From: Cytobacillus luteolus
GTDB lineage: Bacteria; Bacillota; Bacilli; Bacillales; Bacillaceae_L
Reading direction: 5' to 3'
Assembly: GCF_017873715.1 (NCBI RefSeq)
Contig: NZ_JAGGKM010000003.1
Span: 124,001 to 188,000, forward strand
Length of the DNA: 64,000 nucleotides
Position 1 is the first letter of the stretch. Every line of letters begins with the position of its first letter. Under the pieces are notes generated by a model. The model worked only from the letters and a program-made list of their open reading frames with translations, made no database searches and had not been told where the DNA came from. This document shows positions 28,584 to 38,111 of this stretch, in pieces. The position numbers were made by a program, and so were the translations under genes.

Positions 28584-28688
28584 TCGTTCATTTAAAAATT
28601 GAATTTGCGAGAATCTGAATAAAATACATTTCTCTACAGAAAATACTTGTAATTATATATAAAAAATGGTTAAGGAGGTAAAAAAGCA

Positions 28689-29918
28689 ATGAACGTAAAA
28701 AAGTTCAAATTGTTTTTAGTAGTACCCATACTTATCGCAACTACCTTTTTTGGAAGTATAAATGAGCATCAAGTAGATGCTTTCTCAGATCAGGTTATCC
28801 AAAGAGGAGCAACAGGTGAGGATGTAATTGAACTTCAGTCTAGGCTTCAGTATAACGGTTATTACCATGGCACAATTGATGGTGTATATGGTTGGAGTAC
28901 CTATTGGGCAGTAAGGAATTTTCAAAAAGCATTTGGGTTAACTGAAGTAGATGGGCTAGTTGGACAAAAGACAAAAGAAATGCTGACAAGAGCAACTAAG
29001 TTCAATAAAGCTTTTGTTTATGACAATCTAAAAAAAGGGAATCGATTTACTCATTATGGTGGAGTAGCCTGGAATATTCAAACGGCACCTTCTAAAGCAA
29101 CTATAGAAAAAGCCAGAAAAAGTTCTGAACAAATTAGAATGGAGCAAGAAAAACAATATAAAGCTCAAGGAATGGGAGATCCACAACAGATAGCACAACC
29201 ACAGCAAAATCAACAACAGCAAAATCAGGCGGCCCAGCCACAGCAAAATCAACAACAGCAAAATCAGGCGGCTCAGCCACAGCAAAATCAACAACAGCAA
29301 AATCAGGCGGCTCAGCCACAGCAAAATCAACAACAGCAAGATCAGGCAGCTCAGCCACAGCAAAATCAACAACAGCAAGGTCAAGCGGCGCAGCCACAGC
29401 AAAATCAAGCGGCGCAGCCACAGCAAAATCAACAACAGCAAGCTCAAGAAGAACAACAGCAGCAAAACCAGGACCAAACTGGTGGAGAACCTGCAGCTCA
29501 AGAGGAAGAGCAACAAGCTGAAGAACAACAAGGACCAACAGCAGCAAATATGCCAGGAGGCTTTTCACAAAATGATATTCAGTTAATGGCAAATGCCGTT
29601 TATGGAGAAGCACGCGGAGAACCTTATATTGGTCAGGTTGCAGTTGCTGCAGTTATCTTGAATAGAATTAATAGCCCAACTTTTCCTGATACTGTCTCAG
29701 GAGTAATATTTGAGCCACTTGCGTTTACAGCTGTTGCAGATGGACAAATTTGGCTAACACCGAACGAGCAGGCTAAAAAAGCGGTCATTGATGCTATAAA
29801 TGGATATGATCCAACAGGTGAAGCTATGTATTATTTTAATCCTGATACTGCAACAAGTAAGTGGATCTGGGGACGTCCGCAAATTAAAAGAATTGGTAAG
29901 CACATTTTCTGTAAATAG
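28689..29918 (+). CDS. sleB: Spore cortex-lytic enzyme SleB with expanded Gln-rich linker
   Basis: SleB is a lytic transglycosylase that degrades spore cortex during germination. A signal peptide (about residues 1-31) is followed by a peptidoglycan-binding domain (about 38-97, VIQRGATGEDVIELQSRLQYNGYYHG). The C-terminal Hydrolase_2 catalytic domain (about 295-409, DIQLMANAVYGEARGEPYIGQVAVAAVILNR) includes the catalytic Glu of GEARGE. Between them lies a linker of roughly 120 residues rich in Q, N, A and P, built from 13-residue tandem units. The total of 409 residues is about a hundred longer than B. subtilis SleB. It forms an operon with ypeB, 14 bases away. Confidence 0.95.
   Translation: MNVKKFKLFLVVPILIATTFFGSINEHQVDAFSDQVIQRGATGEDVIELQSRLQYNGYYHGTIDGVYGWSTYWAVRNFQKAFGLTEVDGLVGQKTKEMLTRATKFNKAFVYDNLKKGNRFTHYGGVAWNIQTAPSKATIEKARKSSEQIRMEQEKQYKAQGMGDPQQIAQPQQNQQQQNQAAQPQQNQQQQNQAAQPQQNQQQQNQAAQPQQNQQQQDQAAQPQQNQQQQGQAAQPQQNQAAQPQQNQQQQAQEEQQQQNQDQTGGEPAAQEEEQQAEEQQGPTAANMPGGFSQNDIQLMANAVYGEARGEPYIGQVAVAAVILNRINSPTFPDTVSGVIFEPLAFTAVADGQIWLTPNEQAKKAVIDAINGYDPTGEAMYYFNPDTATSKWIWGRPQIKRIGKHIFCK
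29196..29453 (+). repeat. Tandem repeat inside sleB (39-bp unit)
   Basis: Five full 39-bp units run in frame from 29196 to 29390, each encoding QPQQNQQQQNQAA or a close variant. A 24-bp short unit (29391-29414) and one diverging unit follow. Units 2 and 3 are nearly identical at DNA level, while the later ones carry point changes (AAT to GAT or GGT). This suggests recent expansion by slippage or unequal crossing-over. Confidence 0.92.
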
Positions 29919-29932
29919 AAAGGTGAGTGACT

Positions 29933-31285
29933 ATGTTACGAGGTATTTTAATTACAGTATTATCCATAACGGTTATCGGAACCTCTTACTGGGGTTACAA
30001 GGAACATCAGGAGAAAAATGCAGTTTTAATTCAAGCGGAAAATAATTACCAAAGAGCATTTCATGATCTAACTTATCAAGTAGATTTGCTTAATGATAAA
30101 ATCGGTGCAGCACTTGCTATGAGTTCGCGTGATTCTTTGTCACCGACTCTTGCAGAAGTATGGAGAATAACATCAGAAGCACACACGGATGTTAGTCAAT
30201 TACCTCTGACTTTGCTCCCTTTTAATAAAACGGAAGAATTTCTAGCAAATGTTGGTGAGTTTAGTTACCGTGCAGCTGTACGAAATTTGGATAAGGAACC
30301 ATTAACACAAAAAGAATATGACACTTTACATCAATTATATGAAAATTCTGCTGATATTCAAAAAGAACTAAGAAAAGTTCAACATTTAGTTATTGATAAT
30401 AATCTTCGTTGGATGGATGTAGAGCTTGCATTAGCTTCTGGAGAAAAACAAGCTGATAATACAATTATTGATGGATTTGAAACTGTAGAAAAGAATGTTG
30501 CAGCATATTCGGAATCTGAGTTTGGAGAAACAATGGCTACTATGCAAAAAGGAAATGGTGGCGGTGAGTTTGAAAATCTAAGCGGAGAAGAAATAAGTGA
30601 AAAGGAAGCAAAAAAAATCGCTAGAGAATTTTTAGGCATTAAAGAAGATGTCAAGATTTCTGTAGCTGAAAATGGTGAGGGTGCGAGTAATGGGTTCTAT
30701 AGTTTAACAATCCATGACCCTAAAGCTGAAAATGAAACCTTTATGGACATTACGAAAAAAGGTGGATATCCAATTTGGGTACTACAAAACCGTGAAGTAA
30801 AAGACCAAAAGGTAAGCTTAAATGAAGCATCCAATATTGCAGAGAAGTTTTTAAAAGATCACAATTTTGACGACCAAGTTTTATTCGAAAGTGCCCAGTA
30901 TGATAACGAAGCCGCATTTACATTTGTAGCAAGTGTTGACGGTGTAAAAGTATACCCAGATTCGATAAAGATGAAGATTGCACTTGATGATGGTCGAATT
31001 GTTGGTTTTTCTGCTAGAGATTATTTAGTCGCGCATAAAGAAAGAGAAATACCAGAACCTTCTATCTCTATAGATGAGGCTAAAAAGAAGATGAATAAAA
31101 ATGTTACAGTTATGGAAGAACATGAAGCATTAATTATAAATGATATCGGTAAAGAAGTATTGTGTTATGAGTTCTTAGGAACAATTGATAATGATACGTA
31201 CCGAATCTTTGTAAATGCTGAAAATGGTGTAGAAGAAAAAGTAGAGAAATTAAAAAACGCAGAACCGCTTTATCGCCAATTATAG
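29933..31285 (+). CDS. ypeB: Germination protein YpeB
   Basis: YpeB is required for SleB to be present and stable in the dormant spore. An N-terminal membrane anchor (residues 2-20, LRGILITVLSITVIGTSYWGY) precedes a helical N-terminal domain. The C-terminal PepSY repeats include ISEKEAKKIAREFLGI, VSLNEASNIAEKFLKDHNF and ISIDEAKKKMNKNVTV. The ATG at 29933 has AAAGGTGA 6 bases upstream, and the 450-residue length equals the B. subtilis protein. It is co-transcribed with sleB and followed by a strong terminator. Confidence 0.95.
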   Translation: MLRGILITVLSITVIGTSYWGYKEHQEKNAVLIQAENNYQRAFHDLTYQVDLLNDKIGAALAMSSRDSLSPTLAEVWRITSEAHTDVSQLPLTLLPFNKTEEFLANVGEFSYRAAVRNLDKEPLTQKEYDTLHQLYENSADIQKELRKVQHLVIDNNLRWMDVELALASGEKQADNTIIDGFETVEKNVAAYSESEFGETMATMQKGNGGGEFENLSGEEISEKEAKKIAREFLGIKEDVKISVAENGEGASNGFYSLTIHDPKAENETFMDITKKGGYPIWVLQNREVKDQKVSLNEASNIAEKFLKDHNFDDQVLFESAQYDNEAAFTFVASVDGVKVYPDSIKMKIALDDGRIVGFSARDYLVAHKEREIPEPSISIDEAKKKMNKNVTVMEEHEALIINDIGKEVLCYEFLGTIDNDTYRIFVNAENGVEEKVEKLKNAEPLYRQL

Positions 31286-31300
31286 AAACCATTTTTAATC

Positions 31301-31337
31301 AAAGGGAAAGCTTAATAAAGCTTTCCCTTTTTTTTAA
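31301..31337 (+). terminator. Terminator of sleB-ypeB
   Basis: AAAGGGAAAGCTT pairs with AAGCTTTCCCTTT and is followed by a run of T. Confidence 0.9.
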
Positions 31338-31455
31338 TCCATGATTTAATATTAGTACAGGCTATGAAAATAATGTAAATTGATGAGAAACTATGTAGGG
31401 TTTACTTTTATTAATTCTATCAATAGATATTTAGAAATGAAGAGAGTGGTTCGCT

Positions 31456-32121
31456 TTGTTAAATATAGGAGAAACAGTCACCCTTGAACCAATAAACAAT
31501 GTTGATGGTGAAAAATATAGATGTAGGGTGGTTGAAAAAAAAGGAGATAAACTTTACATTGACTATCCCATTAATGAACAAACAGGTAGAACAGTATTTT
31601 TAATTGATGGAACTCAATTAAGGGCCTCTTTCGTTGGAAAGGACAACACTGTTTATTTGTTTGAAACAGCAGTACTTGGAAGATATAAGCAGACAATTCC
31701 GATGATTATTCTTACTTATCCGGGGAAAGATGGATTGGTCCGTATACAAAGGAGACAATATGTTCGAATTGACACTGCAATTGACGTAGCTGTTCACCCT
31801 ATCAACAAGGAGTTTAATCCATTTGTGACGGTTACAAGTGATATTAGTGCTGGGGGAGCACTTTTAATCTTACCAAATAACTCTAAAGTCAAACCGGGCT
31901 TACATATTCATACTTGGTTTGTTCTACCATTACTCTCAGGTGAGTATGGATATCTAAAGCTTACTAGTAAAGTGATAAGAATAGTGCCTGGAGAGAATGG
32001 TGAACGTGATAAAGCTTCTCTTGAATTGATTGAGGTAAAAGAGAATGAACGACAACTCTTAATAAAGTTCTGCTTTGAGCGTCAATTACTATCTAGAAAA
32101 AAGGGGCTTCCTAGTTCATAG
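31456..32121 (+). CDS. ypfA: c-di-GMP receptor YpfA (PilZ, YcgR-like; MotI/DgrA)
   Basis: In B. subtilis this protein binds cyclic di-GMP and inhibits the flagellar motor. The N-terminal YcgR-type domain (residues 1-95) is followed by a PilZ domain with the ligand motif RIQRRQYVRID (RxxxR) and TVTSDISAGGALL (DxSxxG), near residues 98-135. The start is TTG at 31456, giving MLNIGETVTLEPIN, with GAAGAGAGTGG upstream, a rather weak site. The length of 221 residues and synteny (after ypeB, before ypfB and cmk) match B. subtilis. Confidence 0.9.
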   Translation: MLNIGETVTLEPINNVDGEKYRCRVVEKKGDKLYIDYPINEQTGRTVFLIDGTQLRASFVGKDNTVYLFETAVLGRYKQTIPMIILTYPGKDGLVRIQRRQYVRIDTAIDVAVHPINKEFNPFVTVTSDISAGGALLILPNNSKVKPGLHIHTWFVLPLLSGEYGYLKLTSKVIRIVPGENGERDKASLELIEVKENERQLLIKFCFERQLLSRKKGLPSS

Positions 32122-32179
32122 TATAGTTTTTCTAATATTTCACATACTAGTACTAAAAACTAGTAGGAGCTATGTAAAA

Positions 32180-32365
32180 ATGAAAAGATTTGAAGGTATT
32201 CTTTTTAAATTAGCAATGATTCAATTCATCTTCTTATTAATTGCGCAATTGTTATTACTCCAAAGTGATATAACTCCTTATATATCGAAAATACAGGATT
32301 ATGAGGGTGTTAACGGGGATAAATATACAAAAACGATAGAAACAATGATTTTAGAAGATGATTAA
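32180..32365 (+). CDS. ypfB: Small membrane protein YpfB
   Basis: The 61-residue protein has one membrane helix (residues 8-27, LFKLAMIQFIFLLIAQLLLL) after MKRFEG and a polar tail. It sits between ypfA and cmk, where B. subtilis has the similarly small ypfB. The ATG at 32180 has TAGGAG about 10 bases upstream; a longer reading of the same frame starts inside ypfA and is unlikely. The function is unknown. Confidence 0.75.
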   Translation: MKRFEGILFKLAMIQFIFLLIAQLLLLQSDITPYISKIQDYEGVNGDKYTKTIETMILEDD

Positions 32366-32423
32366 CGATCTTTAACAATTTATTCATATTAGTCTAATCA
32401 ATTAGGAGGTTTTAGTTTTCAAC

Positions 32424-33095
32424 ATGGAAAAAAGTATATCTATCGCTATTGATGGACCGGCAGCAGCTGGGAAAAGTACAGTAGCCAAAATAATTGCAGA
32501 AAAACTATCATACATATATATAGATACTGGAGCGATGTATAGAGCATTAACTTTTATCGCCATAAAAAATAACAATGATCTAAATGATGAGGAACAATTA
32601 ATGACTTCCTTGAATAATACGCTTATTCAATTGAAGCCTAGTGATAATGGTCAATTAGTTTTTCTAAATGGAGAAGAGGTTACTGAAACGATTCGCTCAT
32701 CTGAAGTTACTAATTCGGTTTCTATTGTTGCAAAACATCGTAAAGTACGAGAAGAAATGGTAAGACGACAGCAGAAATTAGCTGAAAATGGCGGAGTCGT
32801 TATGGATGGGAGAGATATTGGAACACATGTATTACCTGATGCAGAGGTGAAAGTGTTCTTGTTAGCTTCCGCCCTACAACGTGCAAAACGACGTCATGAA
32901 GAGAATCTATCTAAGGGTTACGAATCGGATTTGAATGTACTTATGAAAGAAATTGAAACGCGAGATAAACTTGATTCTGAACGAGAAGTTGCTCCACTTA
33001 GGAAGGCTGAGGATGCTGTCGTGATTGATACAACATCCTTATCAATTGATGAGGTTGTAGACAGGATCATGGATTTGGTTGTAGAAAGGAATTGA
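32424..33095 (+). CDS. cmk: Cytidylate kinase
   Basis: The enzyme phosphorylates CMP and dCMP with ATP. The P-loop [16 protein letters not shown] is at residues 5-20, followed by [28 protein letters not shown] and the lid region with Arg and Lys residues. The length of 223 residues is standard. The gene has TTAGGAGG upstream and is followed 7 bases later by plsC, with which it is probably co-transcribed. Confidence 0.96.
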   Translation: MEKSISIAIDGPAAAGKSTVAKIIAEKLSYIYIDTGAMYRALTFIAIKNNNDLNDEEQLMTSLNNTLIQLKPSDNGQLVFLNGEEVTETIRSSEVTNSVSIVAKHRKVREEMVRRQQKLAENGGVVMDGRDIGTHVLPDAEVKVFLLASALQRAKRRHEENLSKGYESDLNVLMKEIETRDKLDSEREVAPLRKAEDAVVIDTTSLSIDEVVDRIMDLVVERN

Positions 33096-33102
33096 TTGAA
33101 AG

Positions 33103-33681
33103 TTGAACCTTTATACCTTCGCAAAAGGATTAACTTCTTTAGTTTTTAATCCTCTATATAGAGTTAAAGTAGTAGGGGCAGAAAATATACCTACTAGCGG
33201 TTCTGTTTTAATATGTTCTAATCATATTAATAACTTTGACCCAATAATAGTCGGGATTTCAGCACCAAGACCTATTCACTTTATGGCAAAAGAAGAGCTA
33301 TTTCGTGTCCCATTACTCGGGCAGCTTGTTCCCAAGTTGAATGCATTTCCTGTAAAGAGGGGTATGAGTGATCGAGAAGCACTTCGAAAAGGCCTAAAAG
33401 TGCTTAAGGATGATAATGTACTAGGGTTGTTTCCTGAAGGGACAAGAAGCAAAGATGGAAAGTTAGGGAAGGGGCTTGCTGGAGCTGGTTTTTTTGCAAC
33501 ACGTTCTGAAGCAGCTGTTGTCCCTTGTGCAATTATTGGCCCCTATAAATTATTTGGGCAATTGAAGGTCGTTTTCGGTGAGCCGATTGATATGAATCGT
33601 TTAAGAGAACAAAAGGCTTCAGCCGAAGAAACGACTGAAGTAATTATGAATTCAATTAAGGAGCTTTTAGAAAAATACTAA
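33103..33681 (+). CDS. plsC: 1-acyl-sn-glycerol-3-phosphate acyltransferase
   Basis: The protein makes phosphatidic acid from lysophosphatidic acid at the membrane. The acyltransferase motifs are in order: CSNHINNFDPI (HxxxxD) near residue 37, then LFPEGTRSKDGKLG near residue 107, then VPCAIIG. It starts at TTG 33103 with AAAGGA upstream; 192 residues is a usual length. In B. subtilis the plsC gene lies elsewhere and this slot is empty, but other Bacillus species keep a plsC-type gene between cmk and ypfD. Confidence 0.9.
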   Translation: MNLYTFAKGLTSLVFNPLYRVKVVGAENIPTSGSVLICSNHINNFDPIIVGISAPRPIHFMAKEELFRVPLLGQLVPKLNAFPVKRGMSDREALRKGLKVLKDDNVLGLFPEGTRSKDGKLGKGLAGAGFFATRSEAAVVPCAIIGPYKLFGQLKVVFGEPIDMNRLREQKASAEETTEVIMNSIKELLEKY

Positions 33682-33823
33682 TTGAAGTGTACTAATAACT
33701 TGACAAAAAGATATATTTATTAGAAGTTAGATAATAGAGGTATATTAATCTTTCTTAGGATACATATATTTTTTTTATTTTTTTCTAAGTGTAAAGCTGT
33801 AGGGATATAAGGAGGTAATTGGA

Positions 33824-34978
33824 ATGGTCGAGGACATGAATCAAGTGGAAGTAAGAGATTTAGAGGTTGGAGAAGTAATAACAGGTAAAGTTTCAAAGGT
33901 AGAAGAAAAGCAAGTGCTTGTAGACGTAAGTGGTAGTAAATTGGATGGAATCATTCCAATTAGTGAACTTTCAAGTCTACATGTTGAAAAGGCTAGTGAT
34001 GTTGTTTCAGAAGGTGAAGAATTAGAGTTGAAAGTTATCAAAGTTGAAGAAGACGCGCTCATCTTGTCTAAAAGAGCCGCTCAAGCTGATAAAGCATGGG
34101 AGGTTTTAGAGCATAAATTCAACTCAGGTGAAATTTTTGACACTGAGGTTAAGGATGTTGTTAAAGGTGGCTTGGTTGTGGACCTTGGTGTAAGAGGATT
34201 TATTCCCGCATCTCTAGTTGAGGCACACTTTGTTGAGGATTTCTCAGACTATAAAGGGAAATCACTTTCAGTTAAGATTGTTGAACTAGATCGTGAGAAA
34301 AATCGAGTAATTCTATCCCACAGAGCCGTTGTTGAAAAGAACCAAGCAACAAAGAAACAAGAGCTTTTTGATGCAATAAAAGCTGGATCAGTCATCGAAG
34401 GTACCGTTCAGCGTTTAACCGATTTTGGAGCGTTTGTAGATATTGGAGGAATTGATGGATTAGTTCACATTTCTCAACTTTCTCATAATCACATCGACAA
34501 GCCTTCTGACGTTGTGCAGGAGGGCGAAAAGGTTAAGGTGAAAGTATTATCAATTGATCGTGACAATGAAAGAATCTCATTGTCTATTAAAGAGACATTA
34601 CCTGGACCATGGGAAAACATTTCTGAGAAGATTGCGCGTGGAGATGTTGTCGAAGGGGTTGTAAGACGCCTAGTTCAATTTGGAGCATTTGTTGAGGTTT
34701 TACCTGGTGTCGAAGGCCTTGTTCATATCTCTCAAATCTCTCATAAACACATCGGAACTCCAGGAGAGGTTTTAAAAGTAGGGCAGAAAGTAAATGTAAA
34801 AGTCCTTGAAGTAAATGACGGTGACCAACGTCGTATCTCTCTAAGTATTAAAGAACTTGAAGAAGACACATCTAATGCAGATTATGCTCAATACCAACAA
34901 CAGCAGGAAGAGCCATCAGGCTTTCAACTTGGTGAGATGATTGGTGATAAGTTAAATAAATTAAATGACTTAAAATAA
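33824..34978 (+). CDS. ypfD: S1-domain RNA-binding protein YpfD (ribosomal protein S1 homologue)
   Basis: The 384-residue protein has four S1 RNA-binding domains, starting near residues 15, 102, 185 and 270; the third and fourth are best conserved (GTVQRLTDFGAFVDIGGIDGLVHISQLS, GVVRRLVQFGAFVEVLPGVEGLVHISQIS). It is related to E. coli S1 but has four domains instead of six, and in Bacillus it is not a stable ribosomal protein. ATAAGGAGGTAA precedes the ATG. The C-terminal tail is rich in Gln, Glu and Asp. Confidence 0.93.
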   Translation: MVEDMNQVEVRDLEVGEVITGKVSKVEEKQVLVDVSGSKLDGIIPISELSSLHVEKASDVVSEGEELELKVIKVEEDALILSKRAAQADKAWEVLEHKFNSGEIFDTEVKDVVKGGLVVDLGVRGFIPASLVEAHFVEDFSDYKGKSLSVKIVELDREKNRVILSHRAVVEKNQATKKQELFDAIKAGSVIEGTVQRLTDFGAFVDIGGIDGLVHISQLSHNHIDKPSDVVQEGEKVKVKVLSIDRDNERISLSIKETLPGPWENISEKIARGDVVEGVVRRLVQFGAFVEVLPGVEGLVHISQISHKHIGTPGEVLKVGQKVNVKVLEVNDGDQRRISLSIKELEEDTSNADYAQYQQQQEEPSGFQLGEMIGDKLNKLNDLK

Positions 34979-34990
34979 TGGTGATAAATT

Positions 34991-36043
34991 GTGAGCAGAG
35001 CAAAGCGCAAACTAGAACACATACAACATGCAATATCAACAGGACAGGATAAGACTCATGGTTTAGATGATATAACCTTTGTTCACCAAAGCTTACCAAA
35101 TACCTCTGTAAACGAAATTGATTTACAGACTAGTATAGGCGAACTTTCTATAAGTTCGCCTATTTTTATCAACGCTATGACTGGCGGCGGTGGCGAACAA
35201 ACAAGAAAAGTAAATAGGTTGCTAAGTGAAGTGGCCAAGGAATGTGGTCTAGGAATGGCAGTTGGATCACAAATGTCTGCCATTAAGGATCCTGGTGAAA
35301 GATATACTTATGAGGTTGTAAGAGAAGTGAATCCCACAGGGGTACTATTTGCAAATCTTGGAAGTGAAGCAACAGTTGATAATGCGTTATCTGCAATCGA
35401 TATGATTGAGGCAAATGGAATTCAGATTCACTTGAACGTCATTCAAGAACTTGCGATGCCGGAAGGGGAAAGAAACTTTTCAGGAGCCTTAAGCAGGATT
35501 GAAAAAATAGTGAACTCAGTTCAAGTACCGGTGATTGTTAAAGAAGTTGGGTTTGGGTTAAGTACAGAAACAGCTTATCAGTTGAGAAATATAGGTGTCT
35601 CCATTTTGGATATAGGTGGTTTTGGAGGCACAAATTTTGCGCGTATTGAAAATAACAGAAGCAACCGCAGACTGGACTTTTTTGATGAATGGGGCATCAC
35701 GACGGCTGCATCAATCGCCGAGGTGTCAAATCTGACAAGACCTATCCCCATTATTAGTTCTGGTGGTCTTCAGGATGCATTAGATATTGCAAAATCCATT
35801 GCTTTAGGAGCCTCTGCAGCAGCGTTTGCAGGAGTTTTCTTGAAAATACTTCTACAAGAAGGACAAGAAAAACTAGTAGAGCATATCGATCAAATGAAAG
35901 CAGATTTGAAATATATCATGACCGCTTTAGGCACTAGATCAATAAATGAACTACAGAAATCTCCTGTTATTATTAAAGGGGAAACCTTTCATTGGCTTAA
36001 TCAAAGAGGAATTGATACAGCAAAATATAGTCATAGACGATAA
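34991..36043 (+). CDS. fni: Type 2 isopentenyl-diphosphate delta-isomerase
   Basis: This FMN-dependent isomerase interconverts IPP and DMAPP for isoprenoid synthesis. Recognisable blocks are [61 protein letters not shown], and [29 protein letters not shown], which binds the FMN phosphate. The GTG start at 34991 is preceded by a GGTGATAAATT site just after ypfD, so the two are probably one operon. The length is 350 residues. It links to the polyprenyl synthases hepS and hepT further along the window. Confidence 0.95.
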   Translation: MSRAKRKLEHIQHAISTGQDKTHGLDDITFVHQSLPNTSVNEIDLQTSIGELSISSPIFINAMTGGGGEQTRKVNRLLSEVAKECGLGMAVGSQMSAIKDPGERYTYEVVREVNPTGVLFANLGSEATVDNALSAIDMIEANGIQIHLNVIQELAMPEGERNFSGALSRIEKIVNSVQVPVIVKEVGFGLSTETAYQLRNIGVSILDIGGFGGTNFARIENNRSNRRLDFFDEWGITTAASIAEVSNLTRPIPIISSGGLQDALDIAKSIALGASAAAFAGVFLKILLQEGQEKLVEHIDQMKADLKYIMTALGTRSINELQKSPVIIKGETFHWLNQRGIDTAKYSHRR

Positions 36044-36070
36044 AACGCCCTTAATTGGGCGTTTTTTTTC
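36042..36070 (+). terminator. Terminator of fni
   Basis: AAAACGCCC pairs with GGGCGTTTT across TTAATT and is followed by a T-run. It overlaps the fni stop. Confidence 0.9.
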
Positions 36071-36083
36071 AATCATAAAATTG

Positions 36084-36218
36084 TTATTGTTCGTTGCGCT
36101 CTCTAGACTCTTCTGGGCTTTCTAGCCTTGTAGAGCCAGGATAATCAATGGATTGGTCGCGATCAGACTCGACTCTCTTACTTTCTTTTAACTTTTTCTG
36201 TTGACGGTCTTTACCCAC
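36084..36218 (-). CDS. ypzI: Small YpzI-family protein
   Basis: This 44-residue gene on the minus strand begins GKDRQQKKLKESKRVESDRD and continues QSIDYPGSTRLES; it closely resembles B. subtilis YpzI. I chose the GTG at 36218 because AAAGGAG lies 10 bases upstream; another in-frame GTG twelve bases earlier touches that site. The protein is highly charged and probably disordered. It lies opposite to the flanking fni and yphA, in the same region as in B. subtilis. Function is unknown. Confidence 0.8.
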   Translation of the reverse strand: MGKDRQQKKLKESKRVESDRDQSIDYPGSTRLESPEESRERNEQ

Positions 36219-36334
36219 TTCATCCACACTCCTTTCTTATTCCCGTAGTATTAGAAGTCTTACTCTTTTTTATACAACTTTTAGGGTTAATATCATTCCA
36301 AACGAGTCATAATGAAGAGTGGAGGAGGGTGGAA

Positions 36335-36949
36335 ATGGAAGGTACCTTTTTTTATTGGATTTCTTGGTTTTTTTGGATTATTACAACTTTTTTTATGAAT
36401 AAAAGTAAAGAAAGATTACTATATACAGTTATCATTCTACTTTTAATTATCTTCTCCAACAAAGTGATCGTTGTCGCGGATATATTTAAAATTAATGCCT
36501 CACTAGGAATTACTCTACTAAGCTGTTATGTCATTCTCGCACTGTTTTTAGAAAAAATTAATTTTAAAAAAGTTGCATATTTACTTGTTTGTACGCTAAC
36601 GATAACTACTGCCTATGTTAGTTTCCATTTATTTGAACTGTTTGATCCAATTTGGGTCGTGTTTAATCGCACCATTATGCTCGTTTTTTGTTTAGTGTAT
36701 CTCACTATCTTATTGGTGAAAGAACGGAAACAAAGAATACTTTGTTTAATGATTGGGGCGTGTCAGGGCGAATTGCTTTATGCATTTATTTTGAAAAATT
36801 TCCCTTTTGATTATGAGATAGGTGCCCTATCCTTTTTTGATGTAATGGCAATAAGTGTGTTTACTTTATTTATTTGGAGTGCTCTGGAACATTCAGTAAA
36901 TTACTTTGATACATACTTTGAAAAAACAACAAAGGAGAAACACGGATAA
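36335..36949 (+). CDS. yphA: Membrane protein YphA
   Basis: The 204-residue protein has about six membrane helices and few polar loops, with no catalytic motif visible. It lies between fni and yphB as in B. subtilis, where it is a membrane protein of unknown function. The ATG at 36335 is preceded by GGAGGAGGG; a GTG two codons earlier overlaps that site. It is followed after one base by yphB and is probably co-transcribed with it. Confidence 0.8.
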   Translation: MEGTFFYWISWFFWIITTFFMNKSKERLLYTVIILLLIIFSNKVIVVADIFKINASLGITLLSCYVILALFLEKINFKKVAYLLVCTLTITTAYVSFHLFELFDPIWVVFNRTIMLVFCLVYLTILLVKERKQRILCLMIGACQGELLYAFILKNFPFDYEIGALSFFDVMAISVFTLFIWSALEHSVNYFDTYFEKTTKEKHG

Positions 36950-36950
36950 T

Positions 36951-37847
36951 ATGAATGAATACACATATCCAATTTTGTTAGGTGTGTTTTTTGGAGTTAT
37001 AACAAGGGTTTATATGCTAAAAACAGATTATAGACAATACCCAACATATCTACATGGAAAAATTATTCATGTTGCACTTGGCTTTATTGCAGCAGGCTTA
37101 GGAACAGTAGCCGTTCCAGCCATTATGGAACAAGAGTTTACCGCGATTACTTTTTTAACCATTGCGGCCTCCCAATTTAGAGATGTCCGCAATATGGAAC
37201 GAAATACGCTCACGGAACTAGATCAATATGAACTAGTTAGTCGGGGTAAAACGTATATTGAAGGAATTGCAATTGCGTTTGAAAGTAGAAATTATTTAGT
37301 TATACTATCCTCGTTTTTTACGACACTTGCTTATTTAGCTTTAAATGTTTGGGCAGGTATTATTGTTGGTATTCTAACGATATTTGTATCAAAAAGACTT
37401 ATGTCTGGAAGTAGATTAAAAGAGATAGTTGACATCGAATTTGTAGAACCGCGTTTTGATGGACCAGGACTTTATGTTGACAATATTTATATTATGAACA
37501 TAGGAATTCCAGCAAGACAAGAAGAAGTTTTAAGATATGGAATGGGATTTATCTTAAAGCCTAAAAATTTTAATGCCCGGTCTACAATAGCGAACCTGGG
37601 TCAACGACAAGCAATTCTACATGATATCTCAACGGCATTAGGAGTTTATCGAGACTCAGGTACACCCGCACTAGTCCCACTTGCTAAAAGAGATTTAGAT
37701 GATGGACGTGTTGGTATTTTTGTTTTACCTCAAGAGAAAGACATCGAGAAAGCAATTGCAATTATAGGACAAGTACCTACTCTTGAAAATGCAATTCGAA
37801 TGCCAACGGAGTCCAAGGCTAATAAGAAAGGGCGCAGATTGGAATGA
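36951..37847 (+). CDS. yphB: YIEGIA family membrane protein (YphB/SeaA)
   Basis: The 298-residue protein contains the name-giving motif YIEGIAIAFESRNYLVIL near residue 102. It has membrane helices in the N-terminal half (MNEYTYPILLGVFFGVITRVYM, HVALGFIAAGLGTVAVPA and others) and a soluble C-terminal part (FDGPGLYVDNIYIMNIG onwards). In B. subtilis the gene (seaA) has a spore-related role. I used the ATG at 36951 with AAAGGAG upstream; a longer reading would start inside yphA. The stop overlaps the next small gene. Confidence 0.87.
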   Translation: MNEYTYPILLGVFFGVITRVYMLKTDYRQYPTYLHGKIIHVALGFIAAGLGTVAVPAIMEQEFTAITFLTIAASQFRDVRNMERNTLTELDQYELVSRGKTYIEGIAIAFESRNYLVILSSFFTTLAYLALNVWAGIIVGILTIFVSKRLMSGSRLKEIVDIEFVEPRFDGPGLYVDNIYIMNIGIPARQEEVLRYGMGFILKPKNFNARSTIANLGQRQAILHDISTALGVYRDSGTPALVPLAKRDLDDGRVGIFVLPQEKDIEKAIAIIGQVPTLENAIRMPTESKANKKGRRLE

Positions 37848-38029
37848 ATTTAGAGAAATATATCTTGGCTGCTGTAACAACAAACCCTAATAAAGTAAAA
37901 GGTGGACCAGCTATCTTCACATGTGATTCAAAAGAAGAGATGGAGTTTGTTGCTGCAAATTTAGAAGCGATTTTAGATGGCATAGCACACGGGCTAGGTG
38001 AAGATTTATATGTTATTGTCAAGCATTAA
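37844..38029 (+). CDS. Small capping-complex subunit for YIEGIA
   Basis: The 61-residue protein MNLEKYILAAVTTNPNKVKG... overlaps the yphB stop by four bases (ATGA), so it is translated together with it. Small proteins of this kind directly after YIEGIA genes are annotated as capping-complex subunits for YIEGIA. No membrane segment or catalytic motif is visible. The specific function is not established. A terminator follows. Confidence 0.75.
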   Translation: MNLEKYILAAVTTNPNKVKGGPAIFTCDSKEEMEFVAANLEAILDGIAHGLGEDLYVIVKH

Positions 38030-38080
38030 AATATGTTAGCATTGTTGAATGATTACATTTTTGATAGAATAAAACAGTTA

Positions 38081-38111
38081 GACCCTTTCTCGATTCGGAA
38101 GGGTTTCTTTA
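38081..38111 (+). terminator. Terminator of the yphAB operon
   Basis: ACCCTTTC pairs with GGAAGGGT and is followed by TTCTTT. The stem is moderate. Confidence 0.7.

Noticed and set aside
28616-28648. SigG promoter before sleB (TGAATA ... AATACTT)
   Set aside because: The spacing is about 20 bp, longer than the 17-18 expected, and the -10 has two mismatches. SigG control is likely from the family but not shown here.
29196-29453. CRISPR-like array
   Set aside because: The units are contiguous and in frame, with no unique spacers; it is a coding tandem repeat.
29028-29613. Two long minus-strand frames across sleB with Leu/Val/Ala-rich repeats
   Set aside because: They are antisense shadows of the Gln-rich tandem repeat and have no start signals.
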